DNA from: Silvibacterium dinghuense
GTDB taxonomy: Bacteria; Acidobacteriota; Terriglobia; Terriglobales; Acidobacteriaceae
Direction: 5' to 3'
NCBI RefSeq assembly: GCF_004123295.1
Contig: NZ_SDMK01000002.1
Location: 640,784 to 704,783 of the forward strand
DNA: 64,000 nt
The translations under genes were made by a program, and so were the position numbers. The first letter of the stretch is position 1; each line of letters opens with the position of its first letter. Below, piece by piece: positions 54,359 through 63,615 of this stretch. The notes below the pieces were generated by a model that worked only from the letters and a program-made list of their open reading frames with translations, searched no databases and was not told the DNA's origin.

Positions 54359-54393
54359 GGGCGCAGAATCCTCCTCAAGAGGACTCTGCGCCC
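54359..54393. terminator. Strong hairpin terminator between convergent genes
   Basis: GGGCGCAGAATCCTC (54359-54373) pairs with GAGGACTCTGCGCCC (54379-54393), with one mismatch and a 5-nt loop. It lies between the DUF1501 stop and the GT4 stop on the opposite strand. Confidence 0.85.
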
Positions 54394-54424
54394 TGTGTTT
54401 TGGAACTATGGTGATGGAAACCTG

Positions 54425-55552
54425 TTATGCCGTGCGCCGCTGCGCTGCGGCAATCACCTCTGCATAGACCTGCTCGAGCTCCATGGTCTGCTTCACGATG
54501 TCGAATTGCTCCCGCACCCACTCGACACCGCGGCGACTCGCCCGTTGCCAGGACTGATCGTCGCCCAGGTAATGCATCAGCCCCTCGGCGAGGTGCTCCG
54601 TATCCCGTTCTCTGGCCAGAAAACCCGTTTCACCATGGCGCACCACCTCCGGGATACCTCCGTGTGCAAAGCTCACGACAGGAACCCCCATGGCTTGAGC
54701 CTCGGCGAAGACCATGCCAAATCCCTCGCTGTCACCATTCCGCGCGGTAATACTCGGCACACAGAAGACTCTGCTGACCTGCAACGTACTGCGGACTACA
54801 CTGTTCGGCTGAGCTCCGAGAAAACGTGCATTGATACCGAGAGTCGACGCCAGCTGCTCCATCTGCGCACGCAGCGGTCCGTCACCAATCACCGTCAACT
54901 GTGCCGATGGCCGCTCCTTTTGCACCAGCGCCATCGCACGCAGCAGGAATTCGCACCCCTTCTTCTCCACCATCCTGCTGACAAACAAGACCGTATCTGC
55001 AGCTGGGATCTGGCCGGAAGGCTGGAACTGCGACACATCCACACCGATGTGGTGCACCCTCAACTTCTCTGCCGGAAATCCGACCTCAAGAGCCTTCTGC
55101 CGGATGAACTCCGAGACGCAGAGGAAAAGCGATGCCCGTTTCCATAGCTTTGCGTAGGTAGTCGGAGAATTGCGCGGAATCGTCACGTCATATCCATGCA
55201 GAGTGACGATCAGAGGAAGGTTCAGCGTCTCCGCCAGGTGTGTTGCGGTCAATGCGTCCGGTGCGAAATGCGCATGCAGCAGATCTGCCTTTACGCTGGC
55301 GGCTCGACGATGAAAGAGCGGAGCCACCCATGTCGACCAGTACAACCGCTTGCGAATGCGGCCGGCGACGGAAGGCTCACCGGTAAGAAGAATGGAGTCC
55401 CTGGGCACGTCGAGGCTGCGCACAGCCCGGCAAAGACCGATAAAGCGAGGCTCAAACGCCCGCAGAGCGCTCGCCTGCGCAGCAATAAATGTCTCGCTGA
55501 TAGGAAGGAGGTCTGTCCGATAGATCAGAACTCTCCGCTTGTTAAGCGTCAC
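54425..55552 (-). CDS. GT4-family glycosyltransferase (WcaL-like)
   Basis: This 375-residue GT-B enzyme starts at a GTG that overlaps the upstream GT2 stop (GTGA). LLPISETFIAAQASALRAFEPRFIGL at the N-terminus resembles colanic-acid WcaL-type transferases. The C-terminal nucleotide-sugar site has SRMVEKKGCEFLLRAM, GDGPLRAQMEQLA and the E-x7-E region ARNGDSEGFGMVFAEAQAMGVPVVS. Retaining mechanism by family. The donor and acceptor sugars are unknown. Part of the exopolysaccharide gene set. Confidence 0.9.
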   Translation of the reverse strand: MTLNKRRVLIYRTDLLPISETFIAAQASALRAFEPRFIGLCRAVRSLDVPRDSILLTGEPSVAGRIRKRLYWSTWVAPLFHRRAASVKADLLHAHFAPDALTATHLAETLNLPLIVTLHGYDVTIPRNSPTTYAKLWKRASLFLCVSEFIRQKALEVGFPAEKLRVHHIGVDVSQFQPSGQIPAADTVLFVSRMVEKKGCEFLLRAMALVQKERPSAQLTVIGDGPLRAQMEQLASTLGINARFLGAQPNSVVRSTLQVSRVFCVPSITARNGDSEGFGMVFAEAQAMGVPVVSFAHGGIPEVVRHGETGFLARERDTEHLAEGLMHYLGDDQSWQRASRRGVEWVREQFDIVKQTMELEQVYAEVIAAAQRRTA

Positions 55553-56568
55553 GAGATTCCTGCGGAGTACTCCTTATCGCCTTTGCGGTCAGATGGGCGC
55601 TGTGAGCCACGCAGCCCACGAAATGAAGCATAGTAAAGCACCCTTTTCCGGACATCCGGCGACATGATTTTCCTTAGATATGGATATACCATACCGTTCA
55701 ACAGCAACAGCCACAAGATCTTCGCATCCAGTGCACCATACTTGCGGCAATCGCTCACCAGCGAGAAACGCTTACGTAAAGGGACCCCCTCCTGCGCTGC
55801 CAGATTCATCGGCAGAATGGCGAGGTAGGATGACAGTGCCTTCGGCGTGAAGATTTCCCGGTTACCTACTGCCCAGTTCCGGCAGTCCTGCCAGTCCATG
55901 CTCCCGGTGATCCGTTTCCGTTTCCGCTCGTTGTAGAAAATGCTCAATACTTCCGGCACCAGAGCTACGCTCACACCCGGCAGACGCAGCGAGCGCAGCA
56001 GCCAGTCCGTATCCTGGTTGCGCTTAAGCCCCTTGGTGAAAGGCGCTTCCAGGAAAAAGCTGCGCGAGATCAGCCATGTCGAGGTCTGGGGAAAGCCCTC
56101 CATTAAACCGAGCCAGGAAACTTCGCTGTACAGAAAATCGCTGATCTTCTGGCCAGGAGCCAGAAACCGCCGCGGACGGACCAGCTCGGTGTCGCCCATC
56201 TGGTCCAGGTATTGGCAGGCAACCAGAATGCGGGGGCCAGGAAGTGTTTTTGCCACCGCCAGCTGCTTTTCGATCTTCTCCGGTAACCACTCGTCATCGT
56301 CGTCCAGCAGTGCGATCCATTCCCCGACTGCTGCTCGCGCGCCAACATTCCGGGCCTCCGAACCGCCGACATTATCCTCCAGCGCGAGAACACGGACGCG
56401 GGCATCCCCGATGGCATGGAGTGCGGAGACCGTTTCTTCATCAGGGCCGTCCACGACCACAATGACCTCGATCTCCTGAAAGGTCTGACGCAGTACGCTC
56501 CGCACCGCGCGGCATACGAGTGCCGGACGGTTTCGTGTAGGAATCACAGCGCTGACTTGATAGGACAC
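55549..56568 (-). CDS. GT2-family glycosyltransferase
   Basis: This protein has 339 residues from the GTG at 56568, which follows AAGGAGAAGG at good spacing; longer readings upstream lack family similarity. The GT-A domain begins YQVSAVIPTRNRPALVCRAV, with the metal-binding LLDDDDEWLPEKIE near residue 86. It is an inverting glycosyltransferase by family, probably adding one sugar to a lipid-linked repeat unit. It is coupled to the downstream GT4 by a 4-bp overlap. Confidence 0.88.
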   Translation of the reverse strand: MSYQVSAVIPTRNRPALVCRAVRSVLRQTFQEIEVIVVVDGPDEETVSALHAIGDARVRVLALEDNVGGSEARNVGARAAVGEWIALLDDDDEWLPEKIEKQLAVAKTLPGPRILVACQYLDQMGDTELVRPRRFLAPGQKISDFLYSEVSWLGLMEGFPQTSTWLISRSFFLEAPFTKGLKRNQDTDWLLRSLRLPGVSVALVPEVLSIFYNERKRKRITGSMDWQDCRNWAVGNREIFTPKALSSYLAILPMNLAAQEGVPLRKRFSLVSDCRKYGALDAKILWLLLLNGMVYPYLRKIMSPDVRKRVLYYASFRGLRGSQRPSDRKGDKEYSAGIS

Positions 56569-56688
56569 CTGTCGAACCTTCTCCTTATTCCATATCCCAA
56601 CGGGATTGCCACTTCGACTTGAGCCAGGATTTCCACCATTTTCCCATGCCCGCATTTTCTCCGCTGTACCCGATCGGTCAGCCACCGT

Positions 56689-58377
56689 TCAGTGACTTGG
56701 ACGCGATTTCACCTGAACCGCGTTCGCAGGCACATCCTGCCTCACCTGCGCCGGCATGCGCACCTTCCGCAAATCATTTTCTCCGAATGCGATGTTCTGG
56801 CTTGCTGATCCGGAGATAGCGGCGTAAACGGCTGCCGGCTCAAGCGCCACGCAGCGCTCAATAGACGCATTCTGCACATTTTGCAGCTCTACAAAAGCCT
56901 GCGGATTGGCCGTCCCCGTCGCATCCACATCGGTCAGAGTCAAGCCATTCACATCTTCAAAATGGAGTGTCGCTCGCGGATCACCCACATTCGAGTGAAA
57001 GTGAACATCGTTCAGTGCAATCGACTCTGCATGGCGGCAGTAAAGCCCAAAGGATGGAAGCCTGCCGAACATTTTCGATTCCGGATACCCGTTCGGAGTG
57101 TCCGGTACCACACTGCCTTTCCATGCCATCTGTCCCGGCTCATCCGTGCTGATCTGAATATTTTCAAGCGTGATTCCACGCACCGGAGACCCAGGAATCC
57201 CGGTGATGGAAGACGCCATGATCGCGCCGGTCGCCCTTATGTTCGAGATCTTTACATTCTGCAGACGCCCGGACATCATCGCATCCTTCTTCTTATAAGA
57301 GTTCTGCAGGCGAACGAAGATCGGAGCCCGAACATTTTTCATCGTGATATTCGATATCGAAACACCGTCGATCCAACCGTTATCTGTCATCTCGACCGAA
57401 ACGCCGCCGATTGCCCGTTCATTGATCTTGTCCGCGGTACAGATGATCTCCGAATCTCGAAAGGTGATGTTCTGGAATCCTCCATACCCTTCGACGCCGA
57501 CCTTAAACCCATTACACGTTGTGTTGATCCGGCAGTTCCATACCTCGATATTGCGAGAAACCGGCGTCGGCCCATACGGATTGAAGGTCTTCACACAGAT
57601 CGCATCGTCGCCCGTCTCCACATCGCAATCCACGATCTGCACATTCTGACAGCCTGTCGGATCGATCCCATCGGAGTTGGGAATATTGAAAGGATTACGA
57701 ACCTTGACGCCACGAATCAGCACGCTATTGCAAGCTACCGGTCGCAGCGTCCACCCCGCAGAGTTCTGCAGCGTCACGCCTTCCACCCGCACGCGCGAAC
57801 ATTCGCCCAACTCCACCATCGGCGAGATATAGTGAACCAGCTTCCAATGCGCGCCCTCTACCTCTTTCCATGCATTGTCCGGGGATGGTTCCGGCACACC
57901 ATTGGGAGCAATCTGGCACTGCCCGTCGATCACTCCCTGCCCCGTGATCGCGATATCCTGCTGCCGCAAAGCGAAGATCAGATGCTGTACCAGTACACCT
58001 TTCAGAGCAGTCAGCGCCTCTGCGGGCAGAGTGTAGTCACCCATATCTCTGCTGCCCAACAATACCGCTCCAGCCTGCAAATTGAGCTCTACATGGCTCT
58101 TGAGTACCAGCGTGCCTGTCAGATAGCGCCCAGGCGAAAGCGACACAACACCGCCGCCCGCAGACGCACAGGCATCAATCGCCTGCTGCAGGGCCTGTGT
58201 ATCCTTAGAGGCTCCGTCGCCGCGTGCTCCAAAACGGCGAGGGTCCCATACTCCGATGCCTGCCTGCTGCGCATACGTGTTTAGCGGAGTTCCAGCCAAC
58301 CACCCGGCAGCCGCCAGCCCAGCCGCACCCTTCGCTGCACCCTTGATCCACGATCTGCGATTCATCCCCTGCCCCAT
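56689..58377 (-). CDS. Tat-exported GH28 / pectate-lyase-like beta-helix protein
   Basis: This 562-residue protein has a twin-arginine type signal (MNRRSWIKGAAKGAAGLAAAG). It starts DPRRFGARGDGASKDTQALQQAIDACASAGGG, typical of GH28 polygalacturonase-like right-handed beta-helices. Later segments include NSDGIDPTGCQNVQIVDCDVETGDDAICVKT (the catalytic Asp pair region of GH28) and a C-terminal helix with repeated LENIQ/LTDVDAT rungs. It lies among polysaccharide transferases, so it may trim or degrade the polymer. The start could also be at 58365. Confidence 0.88.
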   Translation of the reverse strand: MGQGMNRRSWIKGAAKGAAGLAAAGWLAGTPLNTYAQQAGIGVWDPRRFGARGDGASKDTQALQQAIDACASAGGGVVSLSPGRYLTGTLVLKSHVELNLQAGAVLLGSRDMGDYTLPAEALTALKGVLVQHLIFALRQQDIAITGQGVIDGQCQIAPNGVPEPSPDNAWKEVEGAHWKLVHYISPMVELGECSRVRVEGVTLQNSAGWTLRPVACNSVLIRGVKVRNPFNIPNSDGIDPTGCQNVQIVDCDVETGDDAICVKTFNPYGPTPVSRNIEVWNCRINTTCNGFKVGVEGYGGFQNITFRDSEIICTADKINERAIGGVSVEMTDNGWIDGVSISNITMKNVRAPIFVRLQNSYKKKDAMMSGRLQNVKISNIRATGAIMASSITGIPGSPVRGITLENIQISTDEPGQMAWKGSVVPDTPNGYPESKMFGRLPSFGLYCRHAESIALNDVHFHSNVGDPRATLHFEDVNGLTLTDVDATGTANPQAFVELQNVQNASIERCVALEPAAVYAAISGSASQNIAFGENDLRKVRMPAQVRQDVPANAVQVKSRPSH

Positions 58378-58404
58378 TGCCTGATCTATACGTAACGGTA
58401 TGGA

Positions 58405-59544
58405 TTACATTTCGTAGTTCAGGTTTTCAGACCCACGACTACGCGCCGCCAGCGCCTCACCCGCAACACCGAATACTTTCCAATAGGCTCTCCGCGCTGC
58501 CGCCGGATGGTACTTGCGCAGCACAAGTTCTCTTGCCCGGCGTCCATATTCTGCGGCCAGAGATCGATCTCCGAAGAGCCGGTTCAGCTGCGCTGCGAGG
58601 TCCTTTGCTCGCCCGCTCTCAAAGAGCATGGCCGCATATCCATCTTCCGTAATCTCTTCATGCACTTCCAGATCGCTGAAGATACACGGAAGACCATGCC
58701 CCATCGCTTCCAGGCTCACCATGGGCAAGCCTTCAGGCCCCATCGACGGCATCACAAAAACATCCGCTCGCCTGTAAAAGACCTCCGTGTCCTTTCGAAA
58801 ACCGGCGAACTCTACATTTACCCCTTCCGCCATGGACTCGAGCTCTTTCCGGTACGTGCCGTCTCCTACCACGGTGAGCTTTGCCTCAGGCACCCCACGC
58901 AGAGCATCTATCACAAACTGCACGCCCTTGTAGCGCTCCAGCCGCCCGACATACAAAATCTCCCAGCCTTCATGAGCCTGATTCCATTCTTTCGGGGTAT
59001 CTGGAATTTTGCTCACCCAGTTCGGGATCACAGTCATCTTCTCTGCGGGGAGGATTCGCCGCACGGCGCGCCCAACTGTTTCAGAGACACAGACGGTATG
59101 CGTTGCAAATCGCACAAATGTCTTTGAGGCCAGACGCGGAAAGTACTTGTGTGGGCTGCGGAACCATGAGTAGAGATCATCTTCAAATGGACCATGCCGC
59201 GTGTAGACGGCCTCACGTCCCAGCATCCGTGCAGGAAGCAGATACAGCGACTCCAACAGGCCATTCACCTGTATGACATCGATCCTCCGCAGAAGCAGGA
59301 CGAAGAGAATGACTGCAAGCCCCACGACGAAACGCAGTGGCTTGAAGATTCCCTTGAATGCCGGCACCATGGAAACCCGCACTCCAGCACGGCGCAACAC
59401 CTCGGCCAGTTCCGGCAGGATACATACGGCAAATAGATCCGCATGGCCATCCAGCATCCCGGCCAGGCCGATCAGGTAAGACTCCACGCCTCCCATCGAC
59501 GCGCCCAGGTCGATAAAAAGGATTCGTTTCTGCTTGCTTGCCAT
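58405..59544 (-). CDS. GT4-family glycosyltransferase
   Basis: This 379-residue GT-B protein has KRILFIDLGASMGGVESYLIGLAG at the N-terminus, a hydrophobic stretch near 75-92 (PLRFVVGLAVILFVLLLRR) suggesting membrane association, then YVGRLERYKGVQFVIDAL, VVGDGTYRKELESMA and the MPSMGPEGLPMVSLEAMGHGLPCI donor site. It is a retaining transferase by family. A 178-bp gap and a terminator separate it from the next gene upstream, so it probably has its own promoter. Confidence 0.9.
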   Translation of the reverse strand: MASKQKRILFIDLGASMGGVESYLIGLAGMLDGHADLFAVCILPELAEVLRRAGVRVSMVPAFKGIFKPLRFVVGLAVILFVLLLRRIDVIQVNGLLESLYLLPARMLGREAVYTRHGPFEDDLYSWFRSPHKYFPRLASKTFVRFATHTVCVSETVGRAVRRILPAEKMTVIPNWVSKIPDTPKEWNQAHEGWEILYVGRLERYKGVQFVIDALRGVPEAKLTVVGDGTYRKELESMAEGVNVEFAGFRKDTEVFYRRADVFVMPSMGPEGLPMVSLEAMGHGLPCIFSDLEVHEEITEDGYAAMLFESGRAKDLAAQLNRLFGDRSLAAEYGRRARELVLRKYHPAAARRAYWKVFGVAGEALAARSRGSENLNYEM

Positions 59545-59609
59545 CGCTTCCCTGTTTACTCCCTGTATTGCCTAGGCCGTCTGTAGTAGACATCGCCATT
59601 CCGTGCAAA

Positions 59610-59646
59610 AAGGGGGCAGTCGCGTGAAGATGCTCCGCAGACGCCC
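59610..59646 (-). terminator. Intrinsic terminator of the GT2 gene
   Basis: On the minus strand GGGGGCGTCTGCG pairs imperfectly with CGCGACTGCCCCC and is followed directly by a run of T (AAAAA on the plus strand at 59607-59611). It lies downstream of the stop at 59723 and before the next GT4 gene. Confidence 0.7.
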
Positions 59647-59722
59647 CCCTGGTGTTGTTTGTGATCGAGGAGGTTTTGCCTCAGGAGTGCCCGGCGATCT
59701 CTGCCGAACCCCCATTCACAGG

Positions 59723-60616
59723 TTACGTGTTCAGCTCCTGTCCCAGCTTCATCACCCGAGGCTGCCCAGCGGTGAAGCCACCGAGAATGCCTCTGCAGTG
59801 TGCAAAGCAGAGCCCTGCGGCCGCGATCTTACCCCGCAGCGTAACCAGAACGGCCCGTGCCAGATCATAGGCCGCCAGCATCAGCCATAGAGAATAGAGC
59901 GAATGCTTGCGCAATACGCGTCCCATCCCGCGACCATAGCTGACAGCACGCTCCTGGACAATCTGGCTGCTCAGCATATCCCGCCGAGGGTGACCGATGC
60001 TCCATGTACGATCGAAGCGCCCGCGGAAGCCCAGTTCCATCAACTGAAGGATGAAGTCTGTCTCATCACCGCAGCCAAACGAAGTTCCAGCGCCAGGCCC
60101 AATCGTTTCATCAAATGCCGCTTCTCTGGCTACCGGGGTATTCCGCAGAAAAAGGCTGGAACAGAAGGTGGTCCGGAAAATATTGATCGGACGCAGATCG
60201 CACGAACTCTGAATCCACCGGTTTCCGCTTGCAATGCCTTCTTCATCGATAGCACCGACAGCCAGGATGTCGTATTTCTCATGGGTCCGGAACCATTGAT
60301 CGACATTCGCCAGAAGCCCATCCGTGTACCAGCAGTCGTCATCCGGAAACGCGACGATCTCTCCCCTGGCCTGCATGAACCCGGCATTTCTCGCCCGCGA
60401 TGCTCCAGGCGGAGACACGATATGCCGATAAGGCACACGGTTGGCAAACTCAGAGAGGAGTACCGCAATGCGGTCGTCACGATTCTGATCGACGACAATT
60501 AATTCATAATCCGGATAATTCTGTCGCACCAGCGAATGCAGAAGCACCCGTAGCTCGTCGGTGCGTCCATAGGTGGCGACGACTAAAGAAAATCGGGGCA
60601 ATGTATCACCTCGCAT
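59723..60616 (-). CDS. GT2-family glycosyltransferase
   Basis: This 297-residue GT-A protein begins RFSLVVATYGRTDELRVLLHSL, with FPDDDCWYTDGLLANVDQWF as the metal-binding aspartates near residue 92. The GCGDETDFILQLMELGF segment carries the acceptor-side Glu-Thr-Asp. A C-terminal hydrophobic helix (SLWLMLAAYDLARAVLVTL) suggests membrane attachment. It differs from the other GT2 of the window. The ATG at 60616 lacks a clear ribosome site, so a slightly later start is possible. Confidence 0.88.
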   Translation of the reverse strand: MRGDTLPRFSLVVATYGRTDELRVLLHSLVRQNYPDYELIVVDQNRDDRIAVLLSEFANRVPYRHIVSPPGASRARNAGFMQARGEIVAFPDDDCWYTDGLLANVDQWFRTHEKYDILAVGAIDEEGIASGNRWIQSSCDLRPINIFRTTFCSSLFLRNTPVAREAAFDETIGPGAGTSFGCGDETDFILQLMELGFRGRFDRTWSIGHPRRDMLSSQIVQERAVSYGRGMGRVLRKHSLYSLWLMLAAYDLARAVLVTLRGKIAAAGLCFAHCRGILGGFTAGQPRVMKLGQELNT

Positions 60617-60910
60617 GGAACAGTATGTTTATGTTTTTCGTCAGCATGGAGTCTTTCTCAACTTGTTTTTAGCGCATAAATTCATGCAAGAACATAAATC
60701 GATCCACATGTTCCCACATTAGTACCGGCTCTCGAGCTTGCCGGCACTTCGATGCCACTCTCCTGAGCTGCGCCAACGATTTCCAGCAATTCTCCGCCGC
60801 TCAACTACTTTCAGTTTCGGGAGAAAGAAGCGCTATTTCGTTTCCAGCTTCTACTCCGTCTGCCGAAATACTCCTATGGTTCGTGCAACATCCTGCAAAT
60901 TTGCCAGGTA
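60617..60910. other. Non-coding interval upstream of the GT2 gene
   Basis: This stretch of 294 bp between the GT2 start and the Wzx stop is AT-rich near the GT2 end and likely contains its promoter. No credible gene was found in it. A partial dyad (CCGGC...GCCGG, near 60728-60745) is the only structure noticed. Confidence 0.5.
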
Positions 60911-62197
60911 CTATGCGGCTGCCGCGACAGCCTGGCGGGTTGCGGTGCGCGAAAGCCGCGCCACAATGACCCAGTTCATGATGCCCAGGCCACCATCGGT
61001 TAAGAGGCTGGCCCAAGCAGCACCCAGCCATCCGTGCCTTGGAATCAGCCACAGATTCAGGCAAAAGTTGAAGGCTGCCGCAACGCATTGGCTTGTTGTA
61101 CGGTACTTCTGCATGCCGGAACCAGTCAGAGCCGATCCTGTCATTTGATGCACACTGCGGAACACCGGAATCAGGCATAGCCAACGCAGCGCCGAAACAC
61201 TCTGCGCATAATCATGACCCACGACATAAGGCACCAACGGAGCCAGCAGAAACATTCCCGCTGCACCGGCCAGTCCCAGCCAAAACGCCTTACGCAGCAA
61301 TGTGCGTCCTAGCTCGGCGGCGTGATCGATGCCTTTTGCTCCCTGCTGGAAGAACCTCGGCATCGCCGCGTCGCGCAGAGAAAAAATCGGAATTGTTGCG
61401 ATCTCAACTACGCGATAGGCCATGGCATAAATACCGTTGGCCACATTCATGCCGTAATGGCTCAGCATGGTTTTATCGAGATCGTTATAAGCCGAAGACG
61501 TCGATTGCGAGAACGAGTATTGCAGCCCCTCGCCAGCATGCCGCTTTGCCAGCGAGAAATCGAATTTGGGACGGCCGAAGTTCATCGAGACTGCCACCAC
61601 GGCCACAACCGCTCCGATCAGCGAAACGATCAGCGAAGCGATCACCCACTGTCCTGCCGTCGCACGATGCATGGTCACGACCATCACCGCCGCTGCAATC
61701 AGGCGCATGACATTGGTCAGCAGGTTCATCATCGCGGTCACGCGCATCTTCTCGAAGGTCTGAAACACGCGTCCTGCGGCAAAACCCATCTGCGTGCAGA
61801 AGCAGATACTAATTGCCGCCGGAAAAACGATCGCCGCGCTCTCCGGGTTGAGGATGTAGTGGCCGATCAGATGGAGCACAAAAGAAACCACCAGGCTCAA
61901 ACCACATACAAACAGCAGCACGTTGCCCCAGTATGGGGCGAAGCGCGTCTTGTCCGCACTCACATAACGGAGAAAAACGGTATCGGAACCAAGAGAGCTA
62001 TACTGCCCCACCAACGAGACCAAGGCAAAGGTTCCGGCATAGACGCCATATTGAGCCGTCCCCAGCAGACGCGCCAACAGGATGAAATAGAGCGCCTGCG
62101 AGATCAGTCCCAGTCCCTGCCCTAGAAACATCCAGCCAGCATTGCGTGCCAGTGTGCTCTTCTTGAGCTTTTGCAACTCCGCTTGCAACAACTTCAT
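60911..62197 (-). CDS. Polysaccharide flippase (Wzx-type, MOP superfamily)
   Basis: This protein has 428 residues from the ATG at 62197, with 12-14 membrane helices. LARNAGWMFLGQGLGLISQALYFILLARLLG and YGVYAGTFALVSLVGQYSSLGSDTVFLRYVS are typical of Wzx/oligosaccharide flippases, which move undecaprenyl-linked repeat units across the inner membrane. The start overlaps the upstream wzy-like stop by 4 bp. The upstream extension to 62269 has no family similarity. Context with a polymerase and a Wza-like gene supports a Wzx/Wzy pathway. Confidence 0.92.
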   Translation of the reverse strand: MKLLQAELQKLKKSTLARNAGWMFLGQGLGLISQALYFILLARLLGTAQYGVYAGTFALVSLVGQYSSLGSDTVFLRYVSADKTRFAPYWGNVLLFVCGLSLVVSFVLHLIGHYILNPESAAIVFPAAISICFCTQMGFAAGRVFQTFEKMRVTAMMNLLTNVMRLIAAAVMVVTMHRATAGQWVIASLIVSLIGAVVAVVAVSMNFGRPKFDFSLAKRHAGEGLQYSFSQSTSSAYNDLDKTMLSHYGMNVANGIYAMAYRVVEIATIPIFSLRDAAMPRFFQQGAKGIDHAAELGRTLLRKAFWLGLAGAAGMFLLAPLVPYVVGHDYAQSVSALRWLCLIPVFRSVHQMTGSALTGSGMQKYRTTSQCVAAAFNFCLNLWLIPRHGWLGAAWASLLTDGGLGIMNWVIVARLSRTATRQAVAAAA

Positions 62198-63549
62198 GCA
62201 GTCACCAAAGCTCTCTGCCGCTTTACTTCCATGGCCAGACAAGCATTGGAAAACACAAGGATCGTCCACTCAATCGAATGCGGAATCATGTAGCGCTGAC
62301 CATCTACCAGAGCAAGTACTTCGACAAAGATCATGGACATATACCAGAGCGCGTACCCCGGCGTATCGGAGCGATAGCACTGAATCGCACGCCATACTCC
62401 CTGTCCTAGAATCGCAAGGATCAGGATCACGCCGACCAGTCCCACTTCAAGACAGAGCTGGAAGAGTGCATTCTCTGCATTCGCCAACCCAGGGGCGCCG
62501 GAAGCCAAAGCCAGGTGGATCGCCTCGCCCTTGAATCCGATCCAGAACGCGTCATAGCCAAATCCGAAGAGAGGCCGTTTCATGATGGAGAGAAACACCG
62601 CGTGCCAGATGATGGTGCGTCCGCTCAGCGTAGCGCTCTTATCCATCAGTTTCAGCAGCTCTGCGCGGTAAAGATAGATCAGGCATCCGGCTGCAGTTGC
62701 CAGGGCGGGAAGCGTCGAAATCACCAGTATCCGCTCAAGCACGCTGAAGCGGCGAAGGTTCTTCGCCAGGTAAACAAACAACAGGCAGCACAACAACACC
62801 AGCCAGCCGGTACGCGAAGTGGAGATCGCACTCAACACAACAGCGCAAAACAAATAACTTGCTTTCTTGAATGCTGCCGAATTTCCCTTAAATCGGTAAA
62901 AGTACGCCGGCAACATAAAGATGGCAGTCAATACGCCACAGATATTCTTGTGCGGATAGATGCCCTCGCAACCGATGGTGTGATTCTTGTAATCAATCCC
63001 AGCCTTCGGCATGCCTCCGATGATGAGAAAGCTTCCCAGGGTTGCCACTAATCCCACCAACAGGAAAAGCTGCATCTGCTGTTTCGGCTTAAAGCGTACG
63101 GCAAGAAAGATGGCGAATACGGTATTGATCACCACCGTTATGGCAAAGGCAAAACTTCGCTTGGGCTCCTGCGACCAGACGGTAGAAAACACGGCCCAGA
63201 GCGGAAGCGCAAAGGAAAGCTTGTTTTCCAGGATGACAGGCATCAACTGCTTCATATACGGAAATACAGCCAGACAGATGATCCCGTAGTAGAAGCAAAG
63301 CTCCAGGGAGTGCAGAGCCGAGCCACTCCCGTAATTCGCGATCATCAGCGATCCGTAGATGCCGGTCTGCGCATTGTTCTGCGCCGTGTATTCGAAGGAA
63401 AAGTTTCCGCGCACCGCGAAAAAGAGCAGCGGCAGCACAAGTATGTACGTGATCACCATCCGGTAGGCCGAGATTTCGCTCGGCGCACCGGTATGGTTCT
63501 CACTACGCCTGAGCACAGGGAAAGCAAAGGGCGCTGTCATCGTTGCCAT
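62194..63549 (-). CDS. O-antigen ligase/polymerase-family membrane protein (Wzy-like)
   Basis: This 451-residue protein has about 10-12 membrane helices and a large periplasmic loop. The SATLSGRTIIWHAVFLSIMKRPLFGFGYDAFW segment is the conserved loop of Wzy_C/WaaL proteins (short motif LSGRTIIW). The start at 63549 has GAAGG six bases upstream. Likely polymerises repeat units on the periplasmic face; a ligase function cannot be excluded. It is coupled to the flippase gene downstream and lies 66 bp after the Wza-like gene. Confidence 0.9.
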   Translation of the reverse strand: MATMTAPFAFPVLRRSENHTGAPSEISAYRMVITYILVLPLLFFAVRGNFSFEYTAQNNAQTGIYGSLMIANYGSGSALHSLELCFYYGIICLAVFPYMKQLMPVILENKLSFALPLWAVFSTVWSQEPKRSFAFAITVVINTVFAIFLAVRFKPKQQMQLFLLVGLVATLGSFLIIGGMPKAGIDYKNHTIGCEGIYPHKNICGVLTAIFMLPAYFYRFKGNSAAFKKASYLFCAVVLSAISTSRTGWLVLLCCLLFVYLAKNLRRFSVLERILVISTLPALATAAGCLIYLYRAELLKLMDKSATLSGRTIIWHAVFLSIMKRPLFGFGYDAFWIGFKGEAIHLALASGAPGLANAENALFQLCLEVGLVGVILILAILGQGVWRAIQCYRSDTPGYALWYMSMIFVEVLALVDGQRYMIPHSIEWTILVFSNACLAMEVKRQRALVTA

Positions 63550-63615
63550 GTCATGCCTTCCTCTCCATGCATCAGTTGATTTTTCCGCTTGCGCATCGTA
63601 TCGATCCCTATTTCC

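Noticed and set aside
56881..58284. 467-codon plus-strand frame opposite the GH28 gene
   Set aside because: Antisense shadow; the minus-strand protein has a Tat signal and GH28 motifs.
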